Source of the DNA: Candidatus Delongbacteria bacterium
GTDB lineage: Bacteria; CAIWAD01
Reading direction: 5' to 3'
NCBI GenBank assembly: GCA_041675285.1
Contig: JBAYTZ010000008.1
Span: 1-64,000 of the forward strand
Length of the DNA stretch: 64,000 nt
Notes under the pieces: generated by a model
What the model saw: only the letters and a program-made list of their open reading frames with translations
The model's database searches: none
What the model was told of the DNA's origin: nothing
Shown here: in pieces, positions 61,173 to 64,000 of the stretch
Numbering within the stretch: the stretch's first letter is position 1
How the letters are laid out: the number at the start of each line of letters is the position of its first letter
Made by a program: the position numbers and the translations under genes

Positions 61173-64000
61173 TTATTCGTGCAGAGCCGTCACCTTGTAG
61201 AACTTCTTCGCGCTTGGCAGGGGAGCGTTCCAGCTTTCCCCGGCAAAGGTCCCCGTCAGGTCTTCCGTGAACCCGTGATACGGATTGTTTGAGGAGTAGA
61301 CCTTGTAGGACGCGGCATCGGTCACGGGATCCCAGGACAGCACCGTTCTGCCTCCCGCTACGGTGATGTTCAACAGCGCGGGAGCCCCAAAGGGAGGCAT
61401 GTAAGTGAAGCTGGCGGTTACGTCCACTGCCGGGCCCCAGGGGTAATCAGCCCTGACCCCGGCGATGTAGACCGGACCGGCGCTCAGGTTCTGGAACGGA
61501 TACACCGTCTCGCTTTGGGCCGCCACCTGTAGGTCTCCATCCAGGCTGACGGCATAGGTCGCTTCGTTCGTTCCACTATCCCGGTAGCTGAGATAATTGT
61601 CCACGTACAGCAGACCGGGTTCCGCAACTCCGGGCCTGGATTCCGCCGAGAGGTCGTAGGTCCCCAAGGAAATGACGGCGGGTTCACCCGTGTGGGCATC
61701 CAAACTGTAAGGCCCACTGGCCAGCAACACGCCGTTCTGGTAGTACTTGATCTCATCGTTGTCCAGGTCGGCGACAAAGGTGAAGCGGAACCACTGATCC
61801 TGGGGATACGCGAGATTCAACTCATTGCCGCCCAGCAGGATATCGACCGTTCCATTGGCGCGGTAGAAGACTTCGATGGCGAACAAGGCTCCCCACACGC
61901 CTTCCCGGATGATTCCCTGGTGGGCGCAGTTGCCGGCAGGCACATAGAGCATGGCTTCGAACGTGTACGTGCCCGTGGTGGGATAGGGCCAACCCAGATC
62001 GCTGTAGATGTCGCCTGGCGTTCCTTCCACCGTGCTGATCTTGAGGGATTTGGACCCTTCATAAGCCCATTCGTCCGTGGTGACCGCGTGGCTGCTCGGC
62101 CACAAAGGGGTATACCAGTACCTGAGGTTGGCGGTGACATCCAGGCCCACCTGGAACGGCTCGTGGTCCTGGGAATAGGCCTCCACCGGCAGCGGATGCT
62201 CCCAGCTGGCCGTTCCATCACTGGCTACGGCAAGATCCCGAACGGGGTACTTGTTCTGTTCCAAGGCGACCGTCAGCGCGGTGAGTTCATTTTGCCGGAA
62301 CTCCACGCTGTCCTGCAACCAAATCTCGTGTCCCAAAGCCCACACACTGACGGTATAGGTCCCAGGGGTCCAGACTTCACCGTCATAGCTGCTGGCCCAC
62401 GCGTCAATCTGGGTGCTCCCCGTGTTGTTCCCCAACTTGATCTTCAGGGTGTTCCAATCGAAACCCGCAGGATCATCCACGACGAAATCGAAATGAACGT
62501 ACGAGGGCGTGCTGACACTCATGAATTCGATATCCAGCGCGGTGGTTTCCTCGGCCACAACCACAACATTTTCGATTACAACATCATAGCAGTTGACCTG
62601 GGTGGCGAGGATGTCATAGGTGCCCGCCGGCAGGATCAGTTGGTAGGTGCCGGATCCCGTGCCGTGCGTCATGTACTGGGTGCTTCCATCATCAGCCGTA
62701 ATGGTCGCCAGGGTGAACGGGTCCCAGTTGTAGATCTGAGTCAATTGTCCGGCAATGAAGCCGGCATTCGGGATCTGATTGAGGCTGAAATCATGGCCCG
62801 TGACGGTTTCACCTTCCTGGACAACCACATTCGTCAAGGTCTCACTGATGTAGCCCGCCAGACTGGCCGTCACGTCGTAGGTGCCGGCCCCCAGCGCCAG
62901 GGAATAGAATCCGCTGGTATCCGGATACGTGCCATTGGTGCCAACGGAAACGAGGACATCCTCCACGGAGCCAATGCTGCCGTTCAGACTTACGGATCCT
63001 TCAATATGGCTTAGTTCGGGAAGCTCCAAGATAAACAACTTGGTAAGCCAATTGGTATCATAATAGGATCCCAACATCATGCGTTCGTCATTGGAGATCC
63101 AATTAATCATGGTGGCGAATTGATAGTCTGCAGGATGATCCACGCCGAACATGTTTAAATAATTGTCAGCCCGCATGAAGCCCATTCCCGGCTTGTAAAC
63201 ATGAGCGTATTGCTCACCGGAATTAAAATCCCGCGTGACACCCACAATTAAGCCGGAATTGCTCACGTCGGTGCTTACCACACTCATCCAGAAGCTGGGG
63301 TTTTCCGGCTGCACGACCTCATAGCTTGCTCCGCCATCCGTCCACAAGGAGCCGAAGCTATTCATATAACCGGCCATATAGAGACCATTTTGGCTGAAGG
63401 CCGAAATTTCCCCATTGACCCAGTCCGGAGGAGATGCGACCGTTTCTTGAGTTATGTTTAAATTTGCGTCAACAGTCCATAACGTGGGGATCCAGTTTCC
63501 ATCAACACCCGCCATCCAACCGGCGAACTGTGTCCCGTCTTCACTGACCGCGTTGACTCTTCCATCTCGGGTATTTTCTTCGGGAGTCAGATCCAGGATC
63601 TGCCACTCACCCAATTCGTCTTGATACCACATGACAGGCGTCGTATGGGTAGCAGAAATCCACTGCATGCCACCCAGGAATGTCCCTGTAGAATTACAAC
63701 TCCAAACATTGCAGAAGAACATGTCACTGCTTTGCCCATAGGGAAGATGGGGCAACTCGTGATAGGTATTGTTCGCATCCCAGTAGCAGGGCAATTCGTG
63801 GCCCAGATTCGAATCAATCTTGGAACCGAAAATCCGTCCGTCATCACTGATGGCACCGGCTTCGGCGTTTGAATCCACCGTGACGAGGCCTTCGGCTTCC
63901 GTCCAGTACACGACTCCACTCCACGGGTAGTAGTAAGCCGCAACCTTCAAGCCGTCAGAAGTCACGCCGGCAACATTCGCTCCCTCCAAGTCGAATGGAA
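61173..64000 (-). CDS. Large exported multidomain protein, N-terminus beyond the window
   Basis: The frame stays open to the right edge, so the start is missing; more than 940 residues are visible. The N-terminal half has repeated beta-propeller-like blades (YYYPWSGVVYWTEAEGLVTV, ISDDGRIFGSKI, VSEDGTQFAGWM), as in extracellular repeat proteins. Then come carboxypeptidase-regulatory-like beta sandwiches (GTYPDTSGFYSLALGAGTYD), a LamG/concanavalin-like segment (DQWFRFTFVADLDNDEIKYY) and a fibronectin-III-like end (TVLSWDPVTDAASYKVYSS). There is no C-terminal YPNPFNP module. It is less GC-rich than the centre of the window. Probably secreted; function unknown. Confidence 0.88.
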   Translation of the reverse strand, partial: PFDLEGANVAGVTSDGLKVAAYYYPWSGVVYWTEAEGLVTVDSNAEAGAISDDGRIFGSKIDSNLGHELPCYWDANNTYHELPHLPYGQSSDMFFCNVWSCNSTGTFLGGMQWISATHTTPVMWYQDELGEWQILDLTPEENTRDGRVNAVSEDGTQFAGWMAGVDGNWIPTLWTVDANLNITQETVASPPDWVNGEISAFSQNGLYMAGYMNSFGSLWTDGGASYEVVQPENPSFWMSVVSTDVSNSGLIVGVTRDFNSGEQYAHVYKPGMGFMRADNYLNMFGVDHPADYQFATMINWISNDERMMLGSYYDTNWLTKLFILELPELSHIEGSVSLNGSIGSVEDVLVSVGTNGTYPDTSGFYSLALGAGTYDVTASLAGYISETLTNVVVQEGETVTGHDFSLNQIPNAGFIAGQLTQIYNWDPFTLATITADDGSTQYMTHGTGSGTYQLILPAGTYDILATQVNCYDVVIENVVVVAEETTALDIEFMSVSTPSYVHFDFVVDDPAGFDWNTLKIKLGNNTGSTQIDAWASSYDGEVWTPGTYTVSVWALGHEIWLQDSVEFRQNELTALTVALEQNKYPVRDLAVASDGTASWEHPLPVEAYSQDHEPFQVGLDVTANLRYWYTPLWPSSHAVTTDEWAYEGSKSLKISTVEGTPGDIYSDLGWPYPTTGTYTFEAMLYVPAGNCAHQGIIREGVWGALFAIEVFYRANGTVDILLGGNELNLAYPQDQWFRFTFVADLDNDEIKYYQNGVLLASGPYSLDAHTGEPAVISLGTYDLSAESRPGVAEPGLLYVDNYLSYRDSGTNEATYAVSLDGDLQVAAQSETVYPFQNLSAGPVYIAGVRADYPWGPAVDVTASFTYMPPFGAPALLNITVAGGRTVLSWDPVTDAASYKVYSSNNPYHGFTEDLTGTFAGESWNAPLPSAKKFYKVTALHE

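Overview
This is a 64 kb piece of a GC-rich chromosome, very probably from a Gram-negative bacterium. It encodes RND efflux pumps, several lipoproteins and many exported beta-rich proteins. At least two exported proteins end in an 'AYPNPFNP/PYPNPFNP...GLY' module. That module is the FlgD-like/type IX-like sorting domain typical of the Fibrobacterota-Chlorobiota-Bacteroidota group and related candidate phyla. No rRNA or other phylogenetic marker is present, so I place the organism only as 'FCB-like, probably a candidate phylum'.

Layout. 1-4.4 kb: rnhB, a large secreted protein, and a 50-residue protein with its own promoter and terminator. 4.4-7.4 kb: deoB, a deoxyhypusine-synthase-like gene, and two overlapping microcompartment vertex (EutN/CcmL) genes. 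7.4-14.5 kb: an RsbW-like kinase, a secreted M1 aminopeptidase, an ABC-F ATPase, SppA and a small unknown. 15-17.4 kb: a secreted beta-helix protein whose middle differs in base composition. 18-21.2 kb: yebC-ruvC-ruvA-ruvB, with a repeat between ruvA and ruvB. 21.3-25 kb: an FkbM methyltransferase, an 11-bp tandem array, queA and a fused ispDF. 25.2-30 kb: a thioredoxin-like gene whose first active-site codon is an in-frame UGA (probable selenocysteine), then tex, a lipoprotein and a glycosyltransferase. 30.3-38.3 kb: an RND adaptor plus two RND pumps. 38.3-42.5 kb: a CarH-like B12 photoreceptor regulator, a DUF4397 protein, a GNAT acetyltransferase and an SDR enzyme. 43.2-49.5 kb: a lipoprotein and carBA. 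49.7-56.3 kb: a YceI protein and a complete pyruvate dehydrogenase set (E1, E2, E3). 56.4 kb to the end: tRNA-Ser(GGA), a two-component cluster with a sigma-54 activator and a nearby sigma-54-type promoter, an AT-rich gap, and an exported protein cut by the window edge.

The longer intergenic gaps are filled with dispersed non-coding repeats: CACAGAG and CACGAAG inverted pairs, a two-hairpin element with compensatory base changes between copies, CCCCCGG-type palindromes, and a 124-bp tandem unit built on GTGTCAGGCAC palindromes.

The most unusual items are: the UxxC thioredoxin with a SECIS-like hairpin, missed if UGA is read as stop; the orphan microcompartment vertex pair behind a deoxyhypusine-synthase homologue; the CarH-like regulator with no carotenoid genes nearby; the sigma-54 promoter facing its likely activator; and the covarying two-hairpin repeat. 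All functional calls come from reading the sequence; no database search was run.
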